From Chloroflexota bacterium (GTDB lineage Bacteria; Chloroflexota; Anaerolineae; Anaerolineales; Anaerolineaceae), in NCBI GenBank assembly GCA_029265085.1, contig JAJUJY010000116.1, forward strand, positions 1-14,175: a DNA stretch of 14,175 nt. Direction: 5' to 3'. The translations under genes were made by a program, and so were the position numbers. Every line of letters starts with the position of its first letter. Within the stretch, counting starts at the first letter, position 1. Positions 1 through 8,676 of this stretch are shown here, piece after piece. The notes below the pieces were generated by a model. The model made no database searches. It was given only the letters and a program-made list of their open reading frames with translations, and was not told the origin of the DNA.

Positions 1-259
1 GTTTATTAAAAAATAATGAGAAATCTTCTATGATATTGGCTAGACAATCCACGTTTGACGATCCAACTGTTCTCAGGGAGCTGTGAATTTGTCTTACATG
101 GAACTGCCTTCGATTCGGGGACATCATAAAATCAGGCAAACCAGGCCAGTTACCACCATTTAAAACATTCATATATCAATCTTCCCGGCATGGTTAGATA
201 GGATTTTATACCGTGTTCCATATCCTCAACAATAAAGTTCAGCGAAAAGGAAGAAGAAT
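1..259. other. Intergenic leader upstream of the chemotaxis receptor gene
   Basis: This 259-nt stretch holds no supportable gene. It ends in the Shine-Dalgarno-like AAGGAAG at 247-253, six bases before the receptor ATG at 260. A TTGACG at 55-60 resembles a -35 element, but no -10 follows at a suitable distance. The TTTATACC at 205-212 resembles a -10 but has no good -35. I therefore cannot place the promoter. An AGGCAAACC string in the middle recalls part of a c-di-GMP riboswitch, but the rest of that consensus is missing. Confidence 0.5.
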
Positions 260-2575
260 ATGAAGTGGTATCGAAATCTTAAGGTAGGGGTTAAGATTAT
301 CAGCGGCTTTGCAATTGCGCTCCTGCTGATGGTAATTATTGGCGTGATCTCATTGACTCGTTTGAATGAGATCAACCAATCTTTTACTGATCTGACCCAG
401 AATCTTTATCAAGATTCAAAGCTGGCAAATGATATGGTTCAGCAAATTTACCGGGCCAGGTTGTTTGCCAACCGGTATTTTCTGGGCGGCAGCACGGCCG
501 ATTTGGAAACCGCACAGGCAGACCTGGAAAAGCTGCAAACATTACTGGATACAGCGGATCAACAAATAACCAATACGGATCGTGTTGCTTTACTGTCTGA
601 TATTAAAGAAAAATATCAACTGTACACCACCGGGTTGGATGAGGTTCAACAGCTCATCGCTGAACAAGATGACATTCACACCAACACGCTGGAAGTCCAG
701 GGGCCGGTCATGGACCAAAAATTGCTCGACCTCCAGGACGAAGCGCTGCTGGCAGGCGAACTTGAGATTGTCAACCAGGTAGGGCGAACCCGTTCAGCAG
801 CTTCGTTAATGCGGCTGGATGCTTATAAATATATCGCAACCCACGAAGAGCAGTGGGTTACCAAGTTTAACGAACGCCATGATGAAGTAACCGAAGGTTT
901 AGGCATTCTGGAAACACTCATCACTGATGAAAATGACCTGGCAACCCTTTCGGCTGTCAATGTAGCCATGGAAATCTACAAAACGGGCTTTGATCAGCTC
1001 GTCCTCAGTTACAATGCACAGCACCAGATTATTACAGATAACCTGGATGTGAGCGGTCCTGCCATGCGCGAATCCGCATCCGCTATCACAGACAGCGTGG
1101 CTGAAGATTCCGATAGCGAAGCCGAGCTGGTCGAAAATACGGTACTGCAAACCCAATGGATCATTCTGGGGGTCATGGCGGCCGCCCTGCTCCTGGGGTT
1201 CAGCCTGGGCATCGTTATCTCCCGAAGTATTACGAAACCATTGGCCAAGGTGATGAGCCTGTCCAACCAAATCGCCAATGTGGACTTAAAGAACCTGACC
1301 AATGAAATCTCAGAAATGGCCAACGGCGACCTCACGCGCCGGGTAGCCATTACGGCGAATCCAATCCAGATAGACACCAAAGACGAAGTCGGCAGGATGG
1401 CAGCCGCCTTCAACGAGATGATTGCCAGCCTGAAAAAGACCGGCGAGGCCTTCGGTATGATGACCGAAACCCTGCGCAATTCGATGATGCTGGTATCCAG
1501 CAGTGCCGCCAGTGTTGGCGCAGCTTCTCAACAGCTCGCCGGAGCAGCCAACCAGGCCGGTCAGGCCACCAGCCAGATTGCTACTACCATCCAACAGGTA
1601 GCCAAAGGTACTGCGCAGCAATCAGAAAGTATTAATAAAACAGCCATGTCGGTAGAGCAATTAAGCCGCGCCATTGACGGCGTAGCGCGCGGTGCGCAAG
1701 AACAGTCCTCCGCGGCAGTAAAATCTTCCAACATCACCTCACAAATGAGCCAGGCCATCCTCCAGGTTGCCGGAAATGCACAGAATGTGACCGTTCAGGC
1801 CTCCAAAGCGGCCAGCTCCGCGCTCAAAGGCAGCCAGACCATGGAAGAGACCACCGCCAGCATGCGCTCCATCAAAGAGAAAGTTGGCCTCTCCACCGAG
1901 AAAGTACGCGTCATGGGCCAACGGTCAGAACAAATTGGGGTCATCGTAGAAACCATCGAAGATATTGCCTCACAAACCAATTTGCTGGCCCTAAATGCCG
2001 CCATTGAAGCTGCCCGGGCTGGAGAGCATGGGAAAGGCTTTGCGGTGGTTGCAGATGAAGTACGCAAACTGGCGGAACGGGCAAGCTCTGCCACCAAGGA
2101 AATCGCTGGCCTGGTAAAGGGTATCCAGACCACTGTAAACGAAGCGGTAACCGCAATGGACAGCGGAGCCAAAGAAGTGGACAACGGCGTCCAGCGTGTC
2201 AACCAGGCTGGGCAGGTGCTCACTGAAATTTTGGAAGCCGCTCAGGCGGTAAACCAGCAGGCTGAACAGGCTGCAGCGGCCGCACAACAAATGAGTGCCA
2301 GTGCGAACGAACTGGTCACAGCGGTCGATTCCGTCTCCGCAATTATCGAAGAAAACACCGCCTCAACCGAAGAAATGGCCGCCAATTCCAGCGAAGTGAA
2401 TGAAGCCATTGAGAATATCGCCTCGATCAGCGAGGAAAACAGCGCAGCCATTGAAGAAGTCAGCGCCTCCACAGAAGAAATGAGCGCGCAGGTCGAAGAA
2501 GTTAACGCTTCCGCCGAGTCGCTGGCCGAGATGGCGCTTTCCCTCCAGGAAGTAGTCTCCAGGTTCAAAATCTAA
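260..2575 (+). CDS. Methyl-accepting chemotaxis protein with duplicated (HBM-like) sensor
   Basis: Transmembrane chemoreceptor of 771 aa that passes ligand binding to CheA/CheW. Visible order: short cytoplasmic start, TM1 at about 9-30, extracytoplasmic helical sensor at about 31-297, TM2 at about 300-321, HAMP at about 322-390, then a long coiled-coil signalling domain. The signature hairpin tip is intact (E583[11 protein letters not shown]594). Glu/Gln-rich methylation-type heptads fill the C-terminal arm. The protein ends in VSRFKI with no CheR-binding pentapeptide. The sensor has two similar halves, each ending in a NLxVxGPxM-type stretch (GP at 148-149 and 266-267, 118 residues apart), as expected for a helical bimodular (HBM) domain. 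About 180 residues follow the tip, so the signalling domain is longer than that of E. coli Tsr. The start is supported by AAGGAAG six bases upstream. The ligand cannot be read from sequence; family membership is near certain and the HBM assignment is inference. Confidence 0.96.
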   Translation: MKWYRNLKVGVKIISGFAIALLLMVIIGVISLTRLNEINQSFTDLTQNLYQDSKLANDMVQQIYRARLFANRYFLGGSTADLETAQADLEKLQTLLDTADQQITNTDRVALLSDIKEKYQLYTTGLDEVQQLIAEQDDIHTNTLEVQGPVMDQKLLDLQDEALLAGELEIVNQVGRTRSAASLMRLDAYKYIATHEEQWVTKFNERHDEVTEGLGILETLITDENDLATLSAVNVAMEIYKTGFDQLVLSYNAQHQIITDNLDVSGPAMRESASAITDSVAEDSDSEAELVENTVLQTQWIILGVMAAALLLGFSLGIVISRSITKPLAKVMSLSNQIANVDLKNLTNEISEMANGDLTRRVAITANPIQIDTKDEVGRMAAAFNEMIASLKKTGEAFGMMTETLRNSMMLVSSSAASVGAASQQLAGAANQAGQATSQIATTIQQVAKGTAQQSESINKTAMSVEQLSRAIDGVARGAQEQSSAAVKSSNITSQMSQAILQVAGNAQNVTVQASKAASSALKGSQTMEETTASMRSIKEKVGLSTEKVRVMGQRSEQIGVIVETIEDIASQTNLLALNAAIEAARAGEHGKGFAVVADEVRKLAERASSATKEIAGLVKGIQTTVNEAVTAMDSGAKEVDNGVQRVNQAGQVLTEILEAAQAVNQQAEQAAAAAQQMSASANELVTAVDSVSAIIEENTASTEEMAANSSEVNEAIENIASISEENSAAIEEVSASTEEMSAQVEEVNASAESLAEMALSLQEVVSRFKI

Positions 2576-2591
2576 TCACAACACAACGAAA

Positions 2592-2624
2592 ACAGCCCGG
2601 AGATTACACTTCCGGGCTGTTTTT
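2592..2624. terminator. Bidirectional intrinsic terminator between convergent genes
   Basis: A perfect 10-bp stem (ACAGCCCGGA / TCCGGGCTGT) closes a 9-nt loop. TTTTT follows on the plus strand, overlapping the last stem base. On the minus strand the stem is followed by TTTTCG. It lies 16 nt after the receptor stop codon and 8 nt beyond the stop of the opposing glycosylase gene, so it probably serves both. Confidence 0.88.
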
Positions 2625-2631
2625 ATGTTCA

Positions 2632-3867
2632 TCAAGCCGTTCCCACGGCTGCCAGGGTTCCATTTTCAAATCGGATTTGTTCCGCGCCCAGGTATGCCTG
2701 GAAATCCCTCACGGCCGATTGGAGGGCTGCCTGCATCGGTTCATCCGGCTGGACATCTTCTTCCCACCACCAGCCGCGCAAAATCAACGTGCGCGTTTTC
2801 CGTTCAAAGATCGGTTCGCAGCGGGCCACAAATCGGTCGCCATATAAAACCGGCAGTGCATAATGAGCGTATTTGCGCAGTGCCGCCGGTTTATAGACTT
2901 CCCACACATAGTCAAAATCAAAAATCCAGCGCACCGCATCGCGCTGCCAGATCAGGTTATCCAGCGGAGCAATCAACGCCGCTCGCGGCGTTGGCGCAGC
3001 CTGGGTTTGCACCATCCGCAGGGTTGGTAAATCCACTGCGCGCATGAAAAAGGTGCGCTCAGGCACATCATCAATCGCCACTGGCAAAATCAATTTGCGT
3101 TCATACAGGCGCAGCAATGCAGCCTGCCGCTCAGTCGTCTTCATGCCCACAATGCCGTACCAGGATTCGCCCGTGACGGGATAGGTCAATCCCATGCTGC
3201 CAATCCGGCGCAGGGCATGCCAATCATGATAAGCTTGATCCGACGGGTTTGGCTCTGGCGCAGCCAACAATTCCGCGGGCAATAGTTTTTCCACGCGCTC
3301 AAAAAAGCGGCGCGTACCTACCCGGTGATGAACACCGATATAACCGGATGAATACAGACCTTCCATCGCTGCACGAACCGTGCGGGTAGGAATGCCCCAA
3401 TACCAGGCCATTTTTTCCTGATGGTCAAAATCAATCGAAGAAAGCGGGCCGCGCTCCGCCAGGGCCTCTACAACCAACGGCCAGGCTGACTTTTCCGGCC
3501 GGCTGTCCTGCTCGTAAATCCCGCGTGCATGAGCGCGGTGGCGCGCAAAATACGGCCAATCGGCGGCCTGGTACACTGCCTGCATCTTATCCCAACCGTC
3601 CCACAAAATCCGGTCGGTATATAGCATTTCATCCAACAGCTTTGCGCTGAAACCAGCCACGCGCGATTGCAAAACAAGGTTGGGATTCCAACCAACCACA
3701 TCTACCGGGTCAAATTGGATGCAGCCAATCCGGCCAAGCAGTTCCAGAATGCCTTCCTTTCCCGCCAGGGTGCGCGGCGGCCATAAATACTGGTGTGCCA
3801 GCATAAACCGGCGGGCTTCCACTTTGGAAAGGGTAACCGCAGGAGCGGGGTAAGGATTTTTAGGCAT
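2632..3867 (-). CDS. Winged-helix DNA-binding protein of the AlkX/YcaQ DNA glycosylase family
   Basis: Protein of 411 aa resembling the HTH_42 (formerly DUF1006) family, which includes E. coli YcaQ/AlkX and Streptomyces AlkZ. These glycosylases excise alkylated bases and unhook DNA interstrand crosslinks. The catalytic Q-hydrophobic-D motif is present as Q51-F52-D53, followed by the typical DxxxWNPNLVLQSR-like stretch. The C-terminal block APLDNLIW...FDFDYVWEVYKP...YALPVLYGDRFVAR is the other family hallmark. Length is normal for the family. The start is supported by GGAG five bases upstream. The gene is transcribed away from the LuxR regulator across a 148-nt shared control region and ends at the bidirectional terminator. 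Predicted cytoplasmic DNA repair enzyme; activity on crosslinks is inferred from the family. Confidence 0.87.
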   Translation of the reverse strand: MPKNPYPAPAVTLSKVEARRFMLAHQYLWPPRTLAGKEGILELLGRIGCIQFDPVDVVGWNPNLVLQSRVAGFSAKLLDEMLYTDRILWDGWDKMQAVYQAADWPYFARHRAHARGIYEQDSRPEKSAWPLVVEALAERGPLSSIDFDHQEKMAWYWGIPTRTVRAAMEGLYSSGYIGVHHRVGTRRFFERVEKLLPAELLAAPEPNPSDQAYHDWHALRRIGSMGLTYPVTGESWYGIVGMKTTERQAALLRLYERKLILPVAIDDVPERTFFMRAVDLPTLRMVQTQAAPTPRAALIAPLDNLIWQRDAVRWIFDFDYVWEVYKPAALRKYAHYALPVLYGDRFVARCEPIFERKTRTLILRGWWWEEDVQPDEPMQAALQSAVRDFQAYLGAEQIRFENGTLAAVGTA

Positions 3868-3882
3868 TTTGGCTCCGATCTG

Positions 3883-3933
3883 CTATCGTCCTGGCTGCAA
3901 AAATTTTGAGAACGATCCCCAGGACTATCGTTC
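3883..3933. promoter_or_regulatory. Inverted and direct repeats between divergent genes, candidate operator
   Basis: The divergent spacer contains a perfect 7-bp inverted repeat, GAACGAT-N10-ATCGTTC (3910-3933). CTATCGT occurs directly repeated at 3883-3889 and 3925-3931, 42 bp apart or about four helical turns. GTCCTGG (3888-3894) is also the inverse of CCAGGAC (3919-3925). Three copies of the same half-site in about 50 bp suggest protein binding, perhaps autoregulation by the LuxR regulator. The binding protein is not known. Confidence 0.4.
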
Positions 3934-3978
3934 AATTTTAGCACGAATTTTCTATCAACTCAAGCAGCGCTTTGCCTA

Positions 3979-4008
3979 TTGACTGCACTTCTGTTAAACA
4001 CGTACAAT
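3979..4008 (+). promoter_or_regulatory. Sigma-70-like promoter of the LuxR regulator, predicted leaderless
   Basis: TTGACT (3979-3984) and TACAAT (4003-4008) are separated by 18 nt. Transcription starting about seven bases after the -10 would begin at 4015-4016, on the GTG start codon itself. There is no Shine-Dalgarno sequence, which fits a leaderless message. Confidence 0.5.
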
Positions 4009-4015
4009 TCAAGAC

Positions 4016-6697
4016 GTGGCCTATATCTTATCCACCAAACTCAATATCCCTGCACCTCATCCCGGCCAGGTTGAACGCCCAGGTTTGTATCAACGCCTGG
4101 ATAATGCGTTACACTCCCCGCTGAGCTTGATTTCCGCACCGGCTGGTTTTGGCAAATCCATGCTGGTCAGCGGGTGGGCTGCAGCAAAGGGAACCGCCAT
4201 ATCTTTATCCTGGCTCTCGCTGGATAGTGAAGACAACGATCCACAGCGGTATTTATCCTACCTTGTTGCGGCTGTGCAGCGGCTAGACGGCCAGCCCGGC
4301 CAATCTGCGCTCCTGGCCGCAAGTTCCGCCAGGCCGCCAGCGGCGCAAACCATTCTGGATATTTTGCTGCAAGATTGCGCCAATCTGACCAAACCCTCCG
4401 TATTGGTACTGGATGATTATCACCTGATTTCTGCACCGGAAGTGCACGACCAGACCGCATATTTTCTCAGCCATTTACCAGCCAGCCTGCACCTGGTATT
4501 AATTTCGCGCGCTGACCCACCCCTGCCGCTCAGCCGTCTGCGCCTGCGCGGGCAGTTGGTTGAGCTGCGTGCAGCCGATCTGGTATTCAATGAAACAGAA
4601 GCCGATGCATTTCTGAATCGGTTCATGCGCCTGAATTTACCCCCAAACGAAGTAGCTGCGCTGCGCACCAGCACAGAAGGCTGGGTGGCCGGGCTGCAGT
4701 TAGCCGGGTTATCGCTTCAGCACCAATCCGACCGGTCTGCCTTCATTCACAATTTTAGCGGGCGGCATTATCCCGTACTGGAATACCTGCTGGATGAAGT
4801 GCTGCATCAGCAGCCCGTTGAGATTCAAGATTTCCTGCTCCACACGGCCATCCTGGACCAGCTCAGCCCAGGTCTCTGCAACGCCGTGTCCCAACGCAGT
4901 GACTCCGCCCTGGTGTTGGAAAATTTATTACGGGAAAACCTGTTCCTGGTCCCGCTGGATCACGAGCACACCTGGTACCGTTATCACCACCTGTTCGCCC
5001 AGGGATTAACCAGCCGGTTAGGACAGACACAGCCTCAAATCTTGCCGGAACTGCACCGCCGTGCTTGCGCATGGTACCAACAACAAGGCTTGATTGACGA
5101 AGCAGTTCGCCATGCAGCCGCGGCACCCGATCTGGAACAAGTAGCCGCAATCATTGAAGAACATGGGCCGCGCTACCTGCGCAGCGGGCAAGTCTCTACG
5201 ATTTTGCGCTGGCTGGGGCTGCTTCCGGAAGATATTACGGCTGCCCACCCGCGCATTCGCCTGATGCACGCGCATGCAGGCGTAATGACCGGCCGTTTTG
5301 GCGAAGCGCTTAAAATTTTGCAGGCCGAAGCTGCCCTGCTGGATCAATACCCCCCGGATCAGGCCAGCCGGTTAGAAGCGCAAATCACCGTGCTCTATTC
5401 GGTCATCCAGGCTCTCTCAAACCAGCCGGAAGCCGCCATCCAATCCGCACAGCGCGCCCTGGCGCTGCTGCCGGAAGAGGACCGCTACAACCGCGCTGTT
5501 GTTTTCTCCAACCTCGGCCATGCCTATATGCTGTTGGGCAAACCTGCCCAGGCGGTTCAGCCTTACCGCCAGGGAGCAGACGAAGCGCTGTCCGTTGGTA
5601 ATTTTCATATCTCGCTGCTGTCCTTATCCAATCTCTCCGAAGGATACCTGTGGATGGGACAGGTCAGCCAGGCGCAGTTCGTTCTGGAGCAGGCCTGGAA
5701 GGAAGTCCAGCGCACCTATGGAGATAAGCTGCACCTTGCGCCAACTGCCAGCATGGTCTTAACCGGCTTGGCTGAAGTTGCCCGAGAAAAAGGGGATTTT
5801 GAACAAAGCTGGGAAATGCTGCAGCGCAGCCTGAAGCTGGCTCAGCAGGGCGGCTTTATCGCCTCACTGGTCTCGATTTATGCCGCCATAGCCCATTACC
5901 AGCTTGCCAAAGGAGCGCTAGACTCCGCCTTACAATCCATGCAAGCTGCTGTTGCCGCCACCAATGGGCCGGAAGCCGCCACTCTGCTGTACCCCATGCT
6001 GGCTTTACAGGCTCGGATCCAGGTTGAATTGGGTGACCTGGAATCGGTTTCGCGGTGGGCAGAAGAACGCAAAATTGCTGAGGCCCCTGGTTTTGATTAC
6101 ATCCGCGAGCCGGAAAAACTGATTTTGGTGCGGCTGCGGCTCAAACAAGGCCAATTCGATTCAGCGCTGGCTCTGGCCGAACAGATCCATCAGGCAGCCG
6201 AAGAAAACGGGCGCTTTGCCCGCGGGATGGAAGCCAACCTGCTTTGCGCTCAAATTCATTTTGCCTGCGGGAGAACCCAGTCTGCATTTAAATGCCTGCA
6301 GGACGCGCTGCAATTTGCCCAGGAAAACGGTCTCTTCTATTCAATCATTGAAGAAGGCGCCGGGCTGCGCGACCTGCTGCTGGCCTATCTGCGCCTGCCG
6401 CCTCCACAAAGCACAGCCGCATTTGCGCGCCGCCTGCTGGAAGCCTTTCCCAAACTCCCTCCTGCGACAACGCAGGAAGCCAACCAGGAACTGGTTGAGC
6501 CGCTCAGCGAGCGCGAACTGGATGTGCTGAGCCTGTTGGCCCAAGGTGCATCCAACCAGGAAATTGCGGAAAAACTGGTCATCAGTACCGGCACAGTCAA
6601 AGCCCACCTCAACCATATTCAAGGCAAACTGAATGCGCGCAACCGCACCGAAGTGGTTCTACGCGCTCAAAAATTGGGCTTGCTGCCGCCTGCCTGA
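4016..6697 (+). CDS. MalT-type LuxR family transcriptional regulator (STAND ATPase, TPR, HTH)
   Basis: Large signal-sensing transcription activator of 893 aa. The N-terminus ([14 protein letters not shown]) is typical of this family. It is followed by a Walker A P-loop APAGFGKS at 41-48 and a Walker B VLVLDDYH at 129-136, so it is an ATP-binding STAND-type switch. A helical TPR-like region rich in Ala and Leu spans roughly 390-800 and probably binds the inducer. The C-terminal 828-893 is a complete LuxR/GerE helix-turn-helix ([15 protein letters not shown]...[12 protein letters not shown]...TVKAHLNHI). The GTG start has an in-frame stop at 3995-3997 and no Shine-Dalgarno; a promoter-like -10 ends eight bases before it. 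Downstream lie two genes that share a two-box leader motif, so they are candidate targets. The inducer cannot be deduced. Confidence 0.94.
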   Translation: MAYILSTKLNIPAPHPGQVERPGLYQRLDNALHSPLSLISAPAGFGKSMLVSGWAAAKGTAISLSWLSLDSEDNDPQRYLSYLVAAVQRLDGQPGQSALLAASSARPPAAQTILDILLQDCANLTKPSVLVLDDYHLISAPEVHDQTAYFLSHLPASLHLVLISRADPPLPLSRLRLRGQLVELRAADLVFNETEADAFLNRFMRLNLPPNEVAALRTSTEGWVAGLQLAGLSLQHQSDRSAFIHNFSGRHYPVLEYLLDEVLHQQPVEIQDFLLHTAILDQLSPGLCNAVSQRSDSALVLENLLRENLFLVPLDHEHTWYRYHHLFAQGLTSRLGQTQPQILPELHRRACAWYQQQGLIDEAVRHAAAAPDLEQVAAIIEEHGPRYLRSGQVSTILRWLGLLPEDITAAHPRIRLMHAHAGVMTGRFGEALKILQAEAALLDQYPPDQASRLEAQITVLYSVIQALSNQPEAAIQSAQRALALLPEEDRYNRAVVFSNLGHAYMLLGKPAQAVQPYRQGADEALSVGNFHISLLSLSNLSEGYLWMGQVSQAQFVLEQAWKEVQRTYGDKLHLAPTASMVLTGLAEVAREKGDFEQSWEMLQRSLKLAQQGGFIASLVSIYAAIAHYQLAKGALDSALQSMQAAVAATNGPEAATLLYPMLALQARIQVELGDLESVSRWAEERKIAEAPGFDYIREPEKLILVRLRLKQGQFDSALALAEQIHQAAEENGRFARGMEANLLCAQIHFACGRTQSAFKCLQDALQFAQENGLFYSIIEEGAGLRDLLLAYLRLPPPQSTAAFARRLLEAFPKLPPATTQEANQELVEPLSERELDVLSLLAQGASNQEIAEKLVISTGTVKAHLNHIQGKLNARNRTEVVLRAQKLGLLPPA

Positions 6698-6706
6698 CCC
6701 CCACAG

Positions 6707-6750
6707 AAAAATAAACTTTTAGCAGATGATTAACCTCTGGTTTAGCCGCA
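6707..6750 (+). promoter_or_regulatory. Two-box leader motif, copy A
   Basis: AAAAATAAACTTT (6707-6719) and GGTTTAGCCGCA (6739-6750) are separated by 19 nt. The same two boxes with the same spacing recur at 7147-7190. The spacer between the boxes is not conserved, which argues for selection on the boxes. Box starts are 32 bp apart, about three helical turns. Copy A ends 43 nt before the ATG at 6794. It is a candidate operator or activator site; the regulator encoded just upstream is the obvious candidate binder. Confidence 0.55.
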
Positions 6751-6793
6751 TCTTTTAACTAACCTTAAGATCGATTGAACTGGAGTACAAATC

Positions 6794-7147
6794 ATGATGC
6801 TTGAACATCTGCGCCAGCGAGCCGCGCAGGCCCTGGCTGCCGAAACAGAAATTACCCTCACCTCTAACGGACCTGCCGGGCTGCAGGTGGACCGCTTTCC
6901 TTGCCGGTCTACCGGTCTGCGCCTGTTCATCCTGGTTCCGCGCGCCTCTGACCAGTTGATCAATCTGGAAGAAGGCTGTGAAGCTGCGGGCATCACCTCA
7001 AGCTGGAAAATCAACGGAATCTGCCGAAAAGTCGAAATCTCCGAATCGCTTGCCGACCTGCAGCCATCCACCTGGGGGGACTGGGTAGAACTGCTGCCGG
7101 TTCGTCTGCATTTGACTCGCCCACCCTATGAAACGATTGATTTTTAA
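6794..7147 (+). CDS. Small protein of unknown function, possible split-barrel flavin fold
   Basis: Protein of 117 aa that I do not recognise with confidence. It has no signal peptide or membrane segment and is predicted to be cytoplasmic. The stretch from TEITLTSNGPAGLQVDRFP through RLFILVPRASDQLINLE to SWKINGICRKVEI resembles the beta strands of pyridoxamine-5'-phosphate-oxidase-like split barrels, where a short-chain flavin or F420 binder would be expected. It is shorter than typical members and the cofactor contacts cannot be confirmed. GGAG lies eight bases before the ATG at 6794; the next codon is also ATG (6797) and could be the true start. The gene sits between the LuxR regulator and the hydrolase and is preceded by copy A of the two-box motif, which suggests inducible expression. 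Confidence 0.75.
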   Translation: MMLEHLRQRAAQALAAETEITLTSNGPAGLQVDRFPCRSTGLRLFILVPRASDQLINLEEGCEAAGITSSWKINGICRKVEISESLADLQPSTWGDWVELLPVRLHLTRPPYETIDF

Positions 7148-7190
7148 AAAATAAACTTTGGTTGAATGTACTCGCCCAGGTTTAGCCGCA
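7147..7190 (+). promoter_or_regulatory. Two-box leader motif, copy B
   Basis: AAAAATAAACTTT (7147-7159) and GGTTTAGCCGCA (7179-7190) repeat copy A exactly, again 19 nt apart. The first box overlaps the last base of the upstream stop codon. The block ends 39 nt before the hydrolase ATG. TAACCTT follows both copies at slightly different distances (6760-6766 and 7194-7200), and GGAG lies eight bases before both ATGs. Confidence 0.55.
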
Positions 7191-7229
7191 AAATAACCTT
7201 GAAACAATTTTAAAGATGGAGAATTTCTT

Positions 7230-8603
7230 ATGGTCATATTTGATCTTATCCTCGCACTGCTGCCCCTGCCAGTTTTGATCTGGCCTTTTTTACCCACGAA
7301 CAATAAACCGCGCTGGCTGAATTACCTGCCTGCGGCTGGTATGGTGCTGATGGCTGTAAACCTCCTGGTAGAAACCCACCGCTTGCGGGTTATTCCGGCC
7401 TATCTGCTGACGATTGTCGTTTTCTTATTCACGCTGCCGCGCCTCATCCGGCCTGCCACCACCCAACCCAGGCGGCGTTTCGGTCCTATCCTGGGCAGTT
7501 TATTGGCATTACCGCTGCTGGTCACTGCGGCCGCCTTTCCATTGCTGCTGCCATTTCATACCGTCCCTCCCAGCGGCCCCTATGCCGTTGGCACCGCCAC
7601 CTATGCCTGGACCGATTCAACCCGCGAAGAATTATACACACCTGCCGGTGGTGATTTGCGCGAGGTAGCAGTACAGGTCTGGTATCCTGCAGACGGACAA
7701 CCGGGGAAACAAGACATGCAAGATGCTGCGGTTTCGCCAGCAGAAAACACGTACCCGTTGGTCATTTTCTCGCACGGCGGTTTTGGCTTGCGCATTCAAA
7801 ACACATCCACCTTCCGTGAATTAGCCAGCCGCGGCTATATTGTCGCCAGCATAGATCACACCTACCTGAGCATGTTAACTCGTTTTCCGGATGGCCGCAC
7901 GGTCATGATCAGTCCACTGTACCAACAAGCCCTGGGATTAGCGCTCAAAGGAGATCCCGCCGGTGAAGCGGGCATGAACCAGATGTACGATACGCGTGCA
8001 GCAGATATGATCTTCACCTTGAACCAGCTCGCAGCGCTGAACCAGTCAGGCAGCGGTGACCGGCTGTCAGGAAAAATCGATCTGAGTAAAGTGGGGCTGT
8101 TTGGGCACTCTGCCGGAGCTTCTACCGCCGGGCGGGTTTGCCGGGAAGACAGCCGCTGCACTGCAGCGCTGATGCTGGACGGCACCATGCGCGGTGAAGT
8201 AATCCAGGTTAACCCGGATTATTCTTATGTGATGACCGATGAACCCTTCCCGGCCCCGATGATGCAGATCAACAGCAACCTGTTCAAGAAAGCGGAAGTC
8301 GGCGGCTACGAACCCAACAAGCATGCCTTTGAAAATGCCGTCGAACCGGCCTACCTGCTCACCTTAAACGGTGCGGAACATCTAAACTTGAGCGACCTGG
8401 CACTTATCCTGGCACGCCCTGCCCTCAAAATCTTTGGAGATATGCAGGTTGCGCTTGGCAGCATTGACCCGGTGCGCGGCGTGCAGGTGATGAACACCTA
8501 TACATTGGCTTTCTTTGACCAGTACCTGAAGGACATCCCTTCACCGCTGCTGCAAGGCCCTTCACCGGATTACCCGGAAATGGACTTTACTGCCCGGCCG
8601 TAA
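7230..8603 (+). CDS. Membrane-anchored PAF-acetylhydrolase-like alpha/beta hydrolase
   Basis: Protein of 457 aa. The first 110 residues hold four hydrophobic segments (about 4-22, 32-48, 54-71 and 85-109), so the enzyme is tethered to the membrane. The rest is an alpha/beta hydrolase most like platelet-activating-factor acetylhydrolase (lipase-like, cleaving short or oxidised acyl chains). It has oxyanion-type SHGGFG at 181-186 and nucleophile elbow GHSAG at 292-296 (Ser294). Asp317 (LMLDG) and His384 (GAEHLN) complete the likely triad; the Ser-Asp spacing of 23 matches that of human plasma PAF-AH. An orientation with the catalytic part outside is likely but not shown. GGAG lies eight bases before the ATG. 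The gene carries copy B of the two-box leader and ends at the terminator it shares with the opposing transporter. Substrate unknown. Confidence 0.87.
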   Translation: MVIFDLILALLPLPVLIWPFLPTNNKPRWLNYLPAAGMVLMAVNLLVETHRLRVIPAYLLTIVVFLFTLPRLIRPATTQPRRRFGPILGSLLALPLLVTAAAFPLLLPFHTVPPSGPYAVGTATYAWTDSTREELYTPAGGDLREVAVQVWYPADGQPGKQDMQDAAVSPAENTYPLVIFSHGGFGLRIQNTSTFRELASRGYIVASIDHTYLSMLTRFPDGRTVMISPLYQQALGLALKGDPAGEAGMNQMYDTRAADMIFTLNQLAALNQSGSGDRLSGKIDLSKVGLFGHSAGASTAGRVCREDSRCTAALMLDGTMRGEVIQVNPDYSYVMTDEPFPAPMMQINSNLFKKAEVGGYEPNKHAFENAVEPAYLLTLNGAEHLNLSDLALILARPALKIFGDMQVALGSIDPVRGVQVMNTYTLAFFDQYLKDIPSPLLQGPSPDYPEMDFTARP

Positions 8604-8617
8604 ATTTTCTACCCGGC

Positions 8618-8655
8618 AAAAAAATTCCGGCTCACCTTAAGCAGGTGAGCCGGAA
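8618..8655 (-). terminator. Strong intrinsic terminator of the MFS gene
   Basis: A perfect 12-bp stem (TTCCGGCTCACC / GGTGAGCCGGAA) with a 7-nt loop is followed on the minus strand by seven T residues (8624-8618). On the plus strand the tail is only CGCTTTTAA, so it is mainly a terminator for the transporter and perhaps weakly for the hydrolase. Confidence 0.9.
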
Positions 8656-8676
8656 CGCTTTTAACCACCGTGATTC

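Noticed and set aside
120..200. Possible c-di-GMP (GEMM) riboswitch before the chemoreceptor
   Set aside because: Only AGGCAAACC resembles the consensus; the second conserved block and the paired stems are not present.
1009..1479. Long minus-strand reading frames within the chemoreceptor gene
   Set aside because: They mirror the coding constraint of the Ala/Glu-rich coiled coil on the opposite strand; no ribosome sites or recognisable domains.
2341..2560. Repeated Glu-rich DNA near the end of the chemoreceptor as a tandem repeat element
   Set aside because: It encodes the regular heptads and methylation sites of the signalling coiled coil; repetition is at protein level and expected for the family.
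2625..3047. Plus-strand reading frame of 140 codons opposite the glycosylase
   Set aside because: It begins inside the terminator tail, lies wholly antisense to a well-supported family protein, and its translation is low in recognisable structure and rich in Pro and Ser.
6707..7190. Repeat-gene-repeat layout as integron attC cassettes
   Set aside because: The boxes do not fit attC core sites (GTTRRRY/RYYYAAC), no third copy follows the hydrolase gene, and the intervening genes have normal Shine-Dalgarno sites and orientation for an ordinary operon.
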